Below, one piece after another: positions 15,518-20,810 of a DNA stretch of 22,671 bases (positions are counted from its first letter, which is position 1; each line of letters begins with the position of its first letter). The notes under the pieces were generated by a model that saw only the letters and a program-made list of their open reading frames with translations, did not search any database and was not told the DNA's origin. The translations under genes and the position numbers were made by a program. The stretch is from a virus, in the IMG/VR virus record IMGVR_UViG_3300042992_000086, positions 1-22,671 of that record, one strand, 5' to 3'.

Positions 15518-15549
15518 CAAATATAATAATTAAATTCTAAACATAACAA
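15518..15549 (-). promoter_or_regulatory. Promoter before the sigma-factor gene
   Basis: On the minus strand TATATTTG (15525-15518) exactly matches the Bacteroidota -7 box. A TTG (15549-15547) lies upstream at 21-nt spacing, slightly longer than the ideal 19, so the -33 box is only fair. The start point would be near 15510, leaving a leader of about ten bases before ATG 15501. It directly follows the early terminator, so the late block probably begins here under host RNA polymerase. Confidence 0.6.
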
Positions 15550-15554
15550 TCCAT

Positions 15555-15585
15555 AAAAAACCCCACTTTTTACGGCGGGGTATTT
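15555..15585 (-). terminator. Intrinsic terminator closing the early block
   Basis: On the minus strand ACCCC (15581-15577) pairs with GGGGT (15564-15560), with further A-T pairs outside one mismatch and a 12-nt loop, then a run of six T (15560-15555). It begins just after the stop of the HTH gene at 15588 and precedes the promoter at 15518. Outer A residues on the other side make it partly bidirectional. Confidence 0.75.
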
Positions 15586-15587
15586 CT

Positions 15588-15797
15588 TTACTTAAAACCT
15601 TTTTGAGTTCGGTACACGTACTCATCTAACGTTCTTAAAGTTTTAATGCTTACAAGCGCTCCACTTAAAAAGCGGTCTATTGTATACTGATGCATCTTTA
15701 AGCCTTTGGACTTTATTTCCTTTACTACTTGGTTTCGTGTTTTCGTAAGGAGAATTTCTTTTAACTCCTTGCGTAGGCTGTTATCGTCTATAAACAT
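15588..15797 (-). CDS. Small helix-turn-helix-like DNA-binding protein
   Basis: 69 residues from ATG 15797, which lies 1 nt after the methyltransferase stop. A longer in-frame form from 15869 would overlap that gene by 71 nt and is less likely. Residues about 17-60 (TKTRNQVVKEIKSKGLKMHQ, then TIDRFLSGALVSIKTLRTLD) follow the pattern of a lambda-repressor/Cro-type HTH: turn, recognition helix beginning at MHQYTIDRFL, then a closing helix. Basic overall. It is the last gene before an intrinsic terminator and the late promoter. Inferred: a Cro-like or late-switch regulator; no operator was identified. The HTH match is by pattern only. Confidence 0.6.
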   Translation of the reverse strand: MFIDDNSLRKELKEILLTKTRNQVVKEIKSKGLKMHQYTIDRFLSGALVSIKTLRTLDEYVYRTQKGFK

Positions 15798-15798
15798 A

Positions 15799-16440
15799 TT
15801 AAAATAATTTTGTTTGTGCTTTGTGGTTATTAATTCGTTCCATAGCCTTGTTAAAGTATTCCTCGTCAAGTTCGCACGCTGTTAGGTCAAAGCCATAATC
15901 GTGGCAGGCTATTGCTATTGAGCCACTTCCCAAGTGCGTATCAAGTATTTTATCGCCTTCTTTCGCGTATTTGTCTAAGAGCCATTTATAAAGTGCTACG
16001 GGTTTTTGTGTGGGGTGTATTCGTGTTTCTTTATTTTTCATATCTTCTTGGTATGCACCGTGCCATAAAATTGAAACATAATCTATACCATAACCAAAAG
16101 ACTTAAATGCAATTTCACCATTCGAAGAAGTATAATTAGTTTGATTTTTGTGCCAAAATAAACAACCACCTTTTAATCCAAAATAATTAGCACCCCAAAT
16201 AATTTGATTTCTACTAACTCTAAACAGTTGCTCAAAGTATTCTTTATTGGGTGTTTCGTTATCCCAATTCTTTTTTATATAGTTTTTCCTTTTACTTCCT
16301 GCTTCTTTAGTTTTTATGTTAAATCTATTATCATTACTAGCACCAATCCCATACGGCGGGTCAACTATTGCCAAGTCAAAATACTTGTCAGGATAGCGAG
16401 CCATTAAAAGCATATTATCCTCATTCGTTATTGTTAGCAT
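15799..16440 (-). CDS. DNA methyltransferase, DPPY type (copy 2, paralogue)
   Basis: 213 residues from ATG 16440, 2 nt after the stop of the SSB-tip gene. DPPY is at 27-30. The AdoMet motif is DTHLGSGS, followed by CHDYGFDLTACELD. The first about 30 and last about 75 residues are nearly the same as copy 1 (20157-20810). The centre differs: this copy has an NYTSSNGEIAFKSFGYGI stretch, copy 1 has a different one. Both are beta-class amino-methyltransferases. The difference in the target-recognition part suggests that the two modify different sequences. Central DNA (about 16050-16340) is poor in CpG compared with neighbours, as in copy 1. No cognate endonuclease is adjacent, so it is likely an orphan anti-restriction enzyme. 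Confidence 0.85.
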   Translation of the reverse strand: MLTITNEDNMLLMARYPDKYFDLAIVDPPYGIGASNDNRFNIKTKEAGSKRKNYIKKNWDNETPNKEYFEQLFRVSRNQIIWGANYFGLKGGCLFWHKNQTNYTSSNGEIAFKSFGYGIDYVSILWHGAYQEDMKNKETRIHPTQKPVALYKWLLDKYAKEGDKILDTHLGSGSIAIACHDYGFDLTACELDEEYFNKAMERINNHKAQTKLF

Positions 16441-16442
16441 AA

Positions 16443-16682
16443 CTAAAAGGGTAAATCGTCTTTTTCAATTATTTGCGTGTGGACTTGTTTCGGGGATTCG
16501 TTCACGTATGGCTCGGAAAATGAACACGAAAAATACTTCGTGCCTTTACTAGATTCCTTAAACCATAAGGCTATCTCCATTTCTTTTCCGTTTACGTTTA
16601 CTTTTCCTCGGTAGTCGGGTTGCTTTTCATTCGTCTTTTTGTCGTTCTTAAAAATTGCACCTGTGTTTACTTTTGTTTCCAT
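16443..16682 (-). CDS. Small beta-rich protein with SSB-like acidic tip (DDLPF)
   Basis: 79 residues from ATG 16682. Residues 6-60 form a short, all-beta pattern (NTGAIFKN, DYRGKVNVNGKEMEIALWFK, GTKYFSCSF) like a small OB-type or DUF736-like fold. A flexible region follows, and the last five residues are DDLPF. This tip closely resembles the DDDIPF end of bacterial single-strand binding proteins, which docks SSB partner proteins. Seen: tail and beta pattern. Inferred: a reduced SSB-like protein or an SSB mimic that recruits recombination and replication enzymes. It sits in the same operon as ERF and the exonuclease, which supports this. DNA binding itself is not shown by any motif I can name. 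Confidence 0.6.
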   Translation of the reverse strand: METKVNTGAIFKNDKKTNEKQPDYRGKVNVNGKEMEIALWFKESSKGTKYFSCSFSEPYVNESPKQVHTQIIEKDDLPF

Positions 16683-16683
16683 A

Positions 16684-16932
16684 TTACTTAATTAAATTTA
16701 TTACTATTATTACTCCCGTTACATATCCAAAGGCCAACGAGAAGGCCATTTTAATTCGTTCGCTCCAAAGTTTTGATTCTACCATATAACCTGCAAAAGG
16801 TAAGCCTAGGAACGGCGCTATAAACGCAAAGAATAACATTCCTAACGTGTTCGCTTCCGAAACGTACCTAATGTAAAAGGTAGAACATATTTCGATAATT
16901 AAAGCGCTTAAAAAGATTATTCCATATTTCAT
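16684..16932 (-). CDS. Small integral membrane protein, unknown function
   Basis: 82 residues from ATG 16932. Three hydrophobic segments are visible: residues about 4-22, about 30-50 (LGMLFFAFIAPFLGLPFAGY) and about 62-81. A charged loop (ESKLWSERIK) separates the last two. No signal-peptidase site is seen, so it should stay in the inner membrane. It lies inside the early recombination operon, overlapping the gene before and ending 1 nt from the gene after. A membrane protein here could act in superinfection exclusion or host takeover, but that is inference from position only; a holin is less likely because no lysin is nearby. Confidence 0.65.
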   Translation of the reverse strand: MKYGIIFLSALIIEICSTFYIRYVSEANTLGMLFFAFIAPFLGLPFAGYMVESKLWSERIKMAFSLAFGYVTGVIIVINLIK

Positions 16933-17150
16933 TTGTTTAGGTTTATTTCGTGGTCATTTAAGCTATCGTTTAGAAAATCACGCATTCGTTCAACTATTAA
17001 CATTTCGTCTTTGTTTAGTTCTTCGTACTTGTATAACTTACGGAGTTCCTGTTGCATTTCCCAAAGAACGTTTAACATTGCAGTACCTTTGTTAGCGCAA
17101 TAGTATTCTACTTCGTCTTCGGGTAAGTTAAATTCTAGTATTGCCTTCAT
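16929..17150 (-). CDS. Conserved-type small phage protein, unknown function
   Basis: 73 residues from ATG 17150. The pattern is KAILEFNLPEDEVEYYCANK followed by TAMLNVLWEMQQELRKLYKY. Small acidic phage proteins with the form 'ILEFNLPED...VLWEMQQELR' are common in early regions, but I know of no function. It should be an N-terminal beta strand followed by two or three helices. No catalytic residues, cysteines arranged for metal, or membrane segments are evident. The stop overlaps the next start by 4 nt (ATGA), so the two are translationally coupled. Confidence 0.7.
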   Translation of the reverse strand: MKAILEFNLPEDEVEYYCANKGTAMLNVLWEMQQELRKLYKYEELNKDEMLIVERMRDFLNDSLNDHEINLNK

Positions 17151-17190
17151 AAGGGATAAATTTATAGGTTTTTGTTTCTTTTAAGGGATA
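17151..17190. repeat. Direct repeat AAGGGATA x2 in the gap between two early genes
   Basis: AAGGGATA is found at 17151-17158 and 17183-17190, 32 bp apart (about three helical turns), at the two ends of a 40-bp gap. The first copy adjoins the ATG at 17150. It could be an operator pair for the downstream genes, or chance in AT-rich DNA. Confidence 0.35.
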
Positions 17191-17406
17191 TTATTTTATT
17201 TCCTTCTTTAGTTTTTCAATATATAAAGTAGCGTCCATTAGTTCCTCTTGTAAGTGGTTTAACCACCCTAATAAATCAACGTCTTTTCTATCTAGGTTCG
17301 TTCCGTATTTTCGTATGCCGCGTTTACTGCGTTCGTGGTATTTTGTCATTACTGCCATTAATACCGTGTCTTCGTGTTTTATTTCGTTTTCGTGTGTTAT
17401 ATTCAT
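17191..17406 (-). CDS. MazG-like all-alpha NTP pyrophosphohydrolase-type protein, short
   Basis: 71 residues from ATG 17406, overlapping the exonuclease stop by 4 nt. The pattern KYHERSKRGIRKYGTNLDR, then LLGWLNHLQEELMDATLYI, looks like phage MazG-like dNTP pyrophosphohydrolases, in which an EExxD helix binds Mg and the nucleotide. E54, E55 and D58 fit half of the metal-binding motif; the second acidic helix of full MazG is missing. It may act as a dimer or tetramer, or have lost activity. Inferred role: cleaning or shaping the nucleotide pool during phage DNA synthesis. It is followed by a 40-bp gap containing a small direct repeat. Confidence 0.5.
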   Translation of the reverse strand: MNITHENEIKHEDTVLMAVMTKYHERSKRGIRKYGTNLDRKDVDLLGWLNHLQEELMDATLYIEKLKKEIK

Positions 17407-18074
17407 ATCGTTTTCATTAATAGGTTATAGTATTCACGGCATAGCTCCACGCGTTCTTTAATCTGCTCAATTACGGATTCATCGCGTTGAACAAACCAAT
17501 ACTTTACCCTTCGGTTGTTTGGTATATGGCTAAATTTGTGTTTAGATTCTATTTCGTTTCTTACTTCCGTGTTTTCTTCGATTAGGTGTAACTTCCAATG
17601 CGCTCGTCTTACTTCGTCTTCAACCATTTCTAACGGGGTGTCTATTAAGCAATACGCTAACACGGATTCCGTTTTACCCGTTAGCCACATATACCCTTGC
17701 AGTTGGTAAAAGTAATCTTTGTTAGGTAACTCCGTTTCGAAGAATGGAAACGTTGAAGCGTCCCAACTACTTTTAACGTCTATTAATACTTCGTCCGTGT
17801 TTACGTCGGGCGTTCCTGTAACCCAATCATTACTGAAGTGTTCGTCGTTTTTATAGATAAACTTGTAATTTAGTACCTCGTTAACCAACGCTATCGAAAG
17901 GTCTTCTACTTCGTTACCTTTGTCCGTGTAACGTGAACTAAATTCCTTACGTATTCCATACTTTTCTAATAAGACAAGGTCTTGTACGTACGTTTTTGCG
18001 GTTTGGCTTAGGACTTCCCCCGACTTGCGGGGGTTAGTCATTATCTTACCAATTTGAGAACATCGGACTTTCAT
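17403..18074 (-). CDS. YqaJ/lambda Exo-type 5'-3' exonuclease
   Basis: 223 residues from ATG 18074, overlapping the ERF stop by 4 nt. The YqaJ recombinase/exonuclease fold is shown by KGNEVEDLSIALVNEVL (52-68), then TGTPDV with D90, then VLIDVKSSWD with D99 and K101 as the PD-(D/E)XK metal site, then YFYQLQGYMWLTGK. The N-terminal CSQIGKIMTNPR is also typical. Such enzymes chew the 5' strand of duplex ends to give 3' tails that ERF anneals. Size (about 220) agrees with lambda Exo and its relatives. All expected active-site residues are visible, so the enzyme should be active. Confidence 0.88.
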   Translation of the reverse strand: MKVRCSQIGKIMTNPRKSGEVLSQTAKTYVQDLVLLEKYGIRKEFSSRYTDKGNEVEDLSIALVNEVLNYKFIYKNDEHFSNDWVTGTPDVNTDEVLIDVKSSWDASTFPFFETELPNKDYFYQLQGYMWLTGKTESVLAYCLIDTPLEMVEDEVRRAHWKLHLIEENTEVRNEIESKHKFSHIPNNRRVKYWFVQRDESVIEQIKERVELCREYYNLLMKTI

Positions 18075-18598
18075 ACGTTTTCAAGTAATTTGATTTGAGA
18101 ATCGGTTAAACTAAAGTTAGCTAATAGTTCTTCTTTAGTGTACTTACCCTCAGCGATTGCTTCTAATGCTTTGCCTAAACGCTTTTGGTCGATATTAGGT
18201 TTCTTTGGTTCGTGTTTTACTTGTTCGCCACTTGCGTCCGTGTCTTTGTCCGTAACTAATCCGAGCGCTGAAGACAACGCATAACGTCTAAAGTAAGTAA
18301 CCCCGCTCCCAAAACTTTGGTAATCGTTCATACCTTTTAATTCGACTTGCGGAATGGCTACCTTTGATTCTAACGTTTCGCCACTTTCAAAGTGAAAAAT
18401 AACCGTAGCAATATAGTCGATTCCTTCTTTAGTATCGAGTAATTGCGTAAAGCCTAATCCGTGTTTTTTTAGAAGCGGGTTAACTACTTCAAAAATCTTC
18501 GGTAAATCTGCGTAAGAATACCCATAGCCTTGTGTCCCCTTGTGAATTACGGGTACTTCTTGTTGGAAGGCTGCCAACGATTTCCATAAATTTTTCAT
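18071..18598 (-). CDS. erf: ERF-family single-strand annealing recombinase
   Basis: 175 residues from ATG 18598. An upstream in-frame TTG at 18628 is possible, but the ATG has the same leader (ACGCTATGAAAAA) as the gene before it. Hallmarks of ERF proteins: YSYADLPKIFEVVNPLLKKHG near residues 27-47, ATVIFHFESGE at about 64-74, and YQSFGSGVTYFRRYALSSAL followed by GLVTDKDTDA at about 93-124. ERF proteins form rings on single-stranded DNA and anneal complementary strands, allowing RecA-independent recombination and genome circularisation. The C-terminus is basic and then helical. The stop overlaps the exonuclease start (ATGA), the classic pairing of annealing protein and 5'-3' exonuclease. Confidence 0.9.
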   Translation of the reverse strand: MKNLWKSLAAFQQEVPVIHKGTQGYGYSYADLPKIFEVVNPLLKKHGLGFTQLLDTKEGIDYIATVIFHFESGETLESKVAIPQVELKGMNDYQSFGSGVTYFRRYALSSALGLVTDKDTDASGEQVKHEPKKPNIDQKRLGKALEAIAEGKYTKEELLANFSLTDSQIKLLENV

Positions 18599-18649
18599 AG
18601 CGTATAAATTAAAACGTGCGTTAACCAAGTCGCACCCCTTGTCTTATTA

Positions 18650-18883
18650 TTAAAATCCGTCTGTTCTTTTACTTATTGTCATTGAATTAAATCTCGAAAT
18701 TAATCTCGAAATTGTTGGTTCGTGTAAACAACCAACTTCTTCTTCCTTAAACCAATAATCCCCCTTTAGAGATAAAATATAAATATCGTCGTAATTATCA
18801 AATACCCCATATTGATATTCGCAATGTATACTCGATACATAAGGATTATTAATTAAATCTTTTTTGGTTCTGCATTTTTTCAT
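18650..18883 (-). CDS. Small protein, unknown function, first gene after an internal promoter
   Basis: 77 residues from ATG 18883. A longer form from TTG 18937 would begin inside the promoter, so I reject it. The leader before this ATG (ACGCTATGAAAAA) is almost the same as that before the ERF gene. The protein is a compact alpha/beta type with many aromatic and acidic residues (EYQYGVFDNYDDIYILSLKG, then DYWFKEEEVGC). A C-terminal ISRLISRF repeat is encoded by a perfect 12-bp tandem duplication (18690-18713). No family is recognised. As first gene of the ERF/exonuclease transcript it could be a regulator or recombination accessory, but nothing in the sequence proves this. Confidence 0.6.
   Translation of the reverse strand: MKKCRTKKDLINNPYVSSIHCEYQYGVFDNYDDIYILSLKGDYWFKEEEVGCLHEPTISRLISRFNSMTISKRTDGF
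18690..18713. repeat. Perfect 12-bp tandem duplication (AATCTCGAAATT x2)
   Basis: AATCTCGAAATT is present at 18690-18701 and again at 18702-18713. It is in frame and produces the ISRL/ISRF duplication in the C-terminal part of the 77-residue protein. The most likely cause is slippage or a recent microduplication. Confidence 0.9.
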
Positions 18884-18907
18884 AGCGTTTTCGTTTTTAA
18901 TTATACA

Positions 18908-18938
18908 CAAATATAAACATATTATTTCAATCTGCAAA
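18908..18938 (-). promoter_or_regulatory. Bacteroidota-type promoter (TTTG-N19-TATATTTG)
   Basis: On the minus strand TTTG (18938-18935) is followed after 19 nt by TATATTTG (18915-18908), matching the Bacteroidota consensus TTTG / TAnnTTTG at both boxes and in spacing. Transcription should begin near 18901, just upstream of ATG 18883. It lies in the gap after the nuclease-like gene at 18956 and would drive the small protein, ERF, exonuclease and following genes. This is the best promoter match in the window. Confidence 0.75.
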
Positions 18939-18955
18939 CTTTTTTGAATTTTTTT

Positions 18956-19363
18956 TTAGATTTTTTTTTCATTCAAATTAGTTGACCTATCAAAATAGGC
19001 CATTAACTCAATATCGTTAACGGAATGTTCGCGGGGTTTTCTACCACCTATTCTTATTTGTCCTTTAAGTTTTTCAAGTTTGCCGTATATAATTCCATCG
19101 TAACACTTCCAAATAATTACGGGGTTCGTCTTTTTGTCCATTAGCTTAACTAACTTCCTAACGGCTATTGGTAACGGGTAGGCTTCCTGTATTGTTTTGT
19201 TTCTTCCTTTTACTTCTGCGTAACCTATTATTCGTTCGTCTTTGATTAGTTCAAAATCTATATCGTTTTCGTCTAACTTCCTGCAACTTAATTCGTACTC
19301 ATCGCAAAAAATTGCTATTGCCTCGTATTCGTTTTGCAGGTCTTTAAGTGTTTCAAACCTCAT
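18956..19363 (-). CDS. PD-(D/E)XK-like nuclease, small
   Basis: 135 residues from ATG 19363, which overlaps the NinG stop by 11 nt. Residues 34-54 read DIDFELIKDERIIGYAEVKGR: an Asp in a first strand (D36), a hairpin, then E50-V-K52. That is the arrangement of a PD-(D/E)XK active site (D ... E-x-K), as in VRR-NUC or Holliday-junction resolvase folds. A helical N-terminus and a basic stretch near residues 100-112 (GKLEKLKGQIRIGGRKPRE) could contact DNA. Seen: motif and context. Inferred: metal-dependent DNA cleavage in recombination. It could be an inactive relative or a restriction-like protein. The gene ends 18 nt before a promoter. Confidence 0.55.
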   Translation of the reverse strand: MRFETLKDLQNEYEAIAIFCDEYELSCRKLDENDIDFELIKDERIIGYAEVKGRNKTIQEAYPLPIAVRKLVKLMDKKTNPVIIWKCYDGIIYGKLEKLKGQIRIGGRKPREHSVNDIELMAYFDRSTNLNEKKI

Positions 19364-19868
19364 TTATTTTTTGTTTATAGCGTTTAATAATTTCGTTTAG
19401 TTCGTCTTTTGTCCACTTCTTAACATCGTGAGCGCGGGAATGTAATTCTATTAACCTATCCGCTCCTATTCGTTGTTGGATTCCTATTTGGTAGTTTAAT
19501 AAGTTTCCGTGTTTATATTGGTTGCACGTTACGCATTGCGCGTGAACGTTGTCTTCGTCAAAGGTTACTGCCTTGTGTCCACCCATACTAAAATAATGTC
19601 CTGCGTCATATTTTGCCCCTAACGGCTTTTCGCAACTTACGCAAGGTTTATCCTTGTCGCGTAGTCGAATGTACTTGTTAAACGTTATTTGAGCCAATTT
19701 AAGTAACTCGGGTAGCGTTTGGAGTTCGTCTTTTAGTTGTTTTTTCTTTTTCTTCCATTGCTTTTCCTTTTCAGTTTCTACCCAAACACGAACGCAATCG
19801 GATTCTAGGCAATACTTTTGATTAAACCTAACGGGAATAAATACGCTTTTACAATTTTTGCAGCGCAT
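19353..19868 (-). CDS. ninG: NinG/Rap-type recombination endonuclease
   Basis: 171 residues from ATG 19868. An N-terminal zinc ribbon (C3, C6, C20, C25) is followed by a basic helix (KKKKKQLKDEL). Then comes the NinG core: YIRLRDKDKPCVSC, then YDAGHYFSMGG, a DEDNVHAQCVTCNQYKHGN block and an IGIQQRIG tail. This matches lambda NinG, which acts with phage recombinases as a structure-specific nuclease on branched DNA, with an HNH-like metal site. Length is close to lambda NinG (about 200 residues). The stop overlaps the next start by 11 nt, pairing it with a second nuclease-like gene. Together with ERF and the exonuclease downstream it forms a full phage recombination set. Confidence 0.88.
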   Translation of the reverse strand: MRCKNCKSVFIPVRFNQKYCLESDCVRVWVETEKEKQWKKKKKQLKDELQTLPELLKLAQITFNKYIRLRDKDKPCVSCEKPLGAKYDAGHYFSMGGHKAVTFDEDNVHAQCVTCNQYKHGNLLNYQIGIQQRIGADRLIELHSRAHDVKKWTKDELNEIIKRYKQKINEV

Positions 19869-19869
19869 A

Positions 19870-20157
19870 TTAAAATCTTATTGCGTTTAGTTCGGCTTTA
19901 AGCCTATTATTTTCCTCTCGTAAATCCAAGTTTATTAAATCGGTTCGGTATCCGTTTTGTCGCATCGCTCTAAATTCTTGTTCAAACTGATTCCAAGATA
20001 ACTTAACTTCTTGAATATGCGATAACGTTTCCTCCATTGAATTAATTAAGTCCGTTCGGGTTGGGTGCTTCGTCTTTATTTCGTCTAAACTAGATTGTAT
20101 TTTAGCGTAGGTAAACCCTAATAAAACTTGGCTTCGTAATATTGTATAATCGTCCAT
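19870..20157 (-). CDS. Small coiled-coil protein, unknown function
   Basis: 95 residues from ATG 20157, whose A overlaps the methyltransferase TAA (TAATG). It is helical throughout, with a C-terminal heptad-like stretch (LDLREENNRLKAELNAI) that should form a coiled coil. No catalytic motif, cysteine cluster or membrane segment is visible. It sits between a methyltransferase and NinG and ends 2 nt before the NinG start, so it is certainly co-transcribed with them. I recognise no family and give no function. A helper of DNA replication or recombination is possible from context only. Confidence 0.7.
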   Translation of the reverse strand: MDDYTILRSQVLLGFTYAKIQSSLDEIKTKHPTRTDLINSMEETLSHIQEVKLSWNQFEQEFRAMRQNGYRTDLINLDLREENNRLKAELNAIRF

Positions 20158-20810
20158 TAAAATAGTTTTTGTTGTGAAATATGGTTTTTAATTCTTTGTA
20201 TCGTCTTTTCGTAATACTCGGAATCTAGTTCGCAGGCTGTTAAATCAAAGCCGTAATCGTGGCACGCTATAGCTATTGAGCCACTGCCTAAGTGGGTGTC
20301 GAGTATTTTATCTCCTTCTTTAGCAAATTTATCTAATAACCATTTATATAATTTTATCGGCTTTGATGTTGGATGAAAGTGAGTTGAAGATTGGTGAGGC
20401 ATAATTCTATTAGATATTGTTACTTTTTGCATTGGATAATTAAAAGAAGTCCACGCTAATTCTCCTGCACTAAAATTAAAAGTATTTTCATATAGTTTAT
20501 CCCAAAAAATCCAACATCTGCTTCCATTTAAATAGTCGTAATAATTAGCTCCCCAAATAATTTGATTTTTTGAAACTCTAAACAATTCATCAAAGTATTC
20601 TTTTTTAGGAGAAACATCCCAATCTTTATTTTCTTTTTTTGCTATTCTTTTATTTTTTCTTTTTGAAGGAGTAGCTGTTATATTCATAATTTGCACTCCT
20701 GTACCATAAGGCGGGTCAACTATTGCCAAGTCAAAGTAGTTGTCGGGGTAACGTGCCATTAGTAGCATATTATCCTCGTTTGTTATTCTTATTTTATTTG
20801 TTAGTTCCAT
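20157..20810 (-). CDS. DNA methyltransferase, DPPY type (copy 1)
   Basis: 217 residues from ATG 20810, overlapping the helicase gene by 17 nt. The catalytic motif DPPY is at 32-35. The AdoMet-binding motif comes late, as DTHLGSGS followed by CHDYGFDLTACELD. This order (catalytic motif, target-recognition centre, AdoMet motif) is that of beta-class amino-methyltransferases, which make N6-methyladenine or N4-methylcytosine. DPPY fits either, with adenine more usual. The central part, about residues 37-135, is Lys/Asn-rich and AT-rich with very few CpG, unlike both ends. A paralogue lies at 15799-16440 with near-identical ends and a different centre. No restriction endonuclease is adjacent, so it is probably an orphan enzyme for anti-restriction or regulation. 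Target sequence unknown. Confidence 0.85.
   Translation of the reverse strand: MELTNKIRITNEDNMLLMARYPDNYFDLAIVDPPYGTGVQIMNITATPSKRKNKRIAKKENKDWDVSPKKEYFDELFRVSKNQIIWGANYYDYLNGSRCWIFWDKLYENTFNFSAGELAWTSFNYPMQKVTISNRIMPHQSSTHFHPTSKPIKLYKWLLDKFAKEGDKILDTHLGSGSIAIACHDYGFDLTACELDSEYYEKTIQRIKNHISQQKLF

Noticed and set aside
18884-18937. Extension of the 77-residue gene from TTG 18937
   Set aside because: It begins within the promoter (18938-18908), upstream of the expected transcript start.
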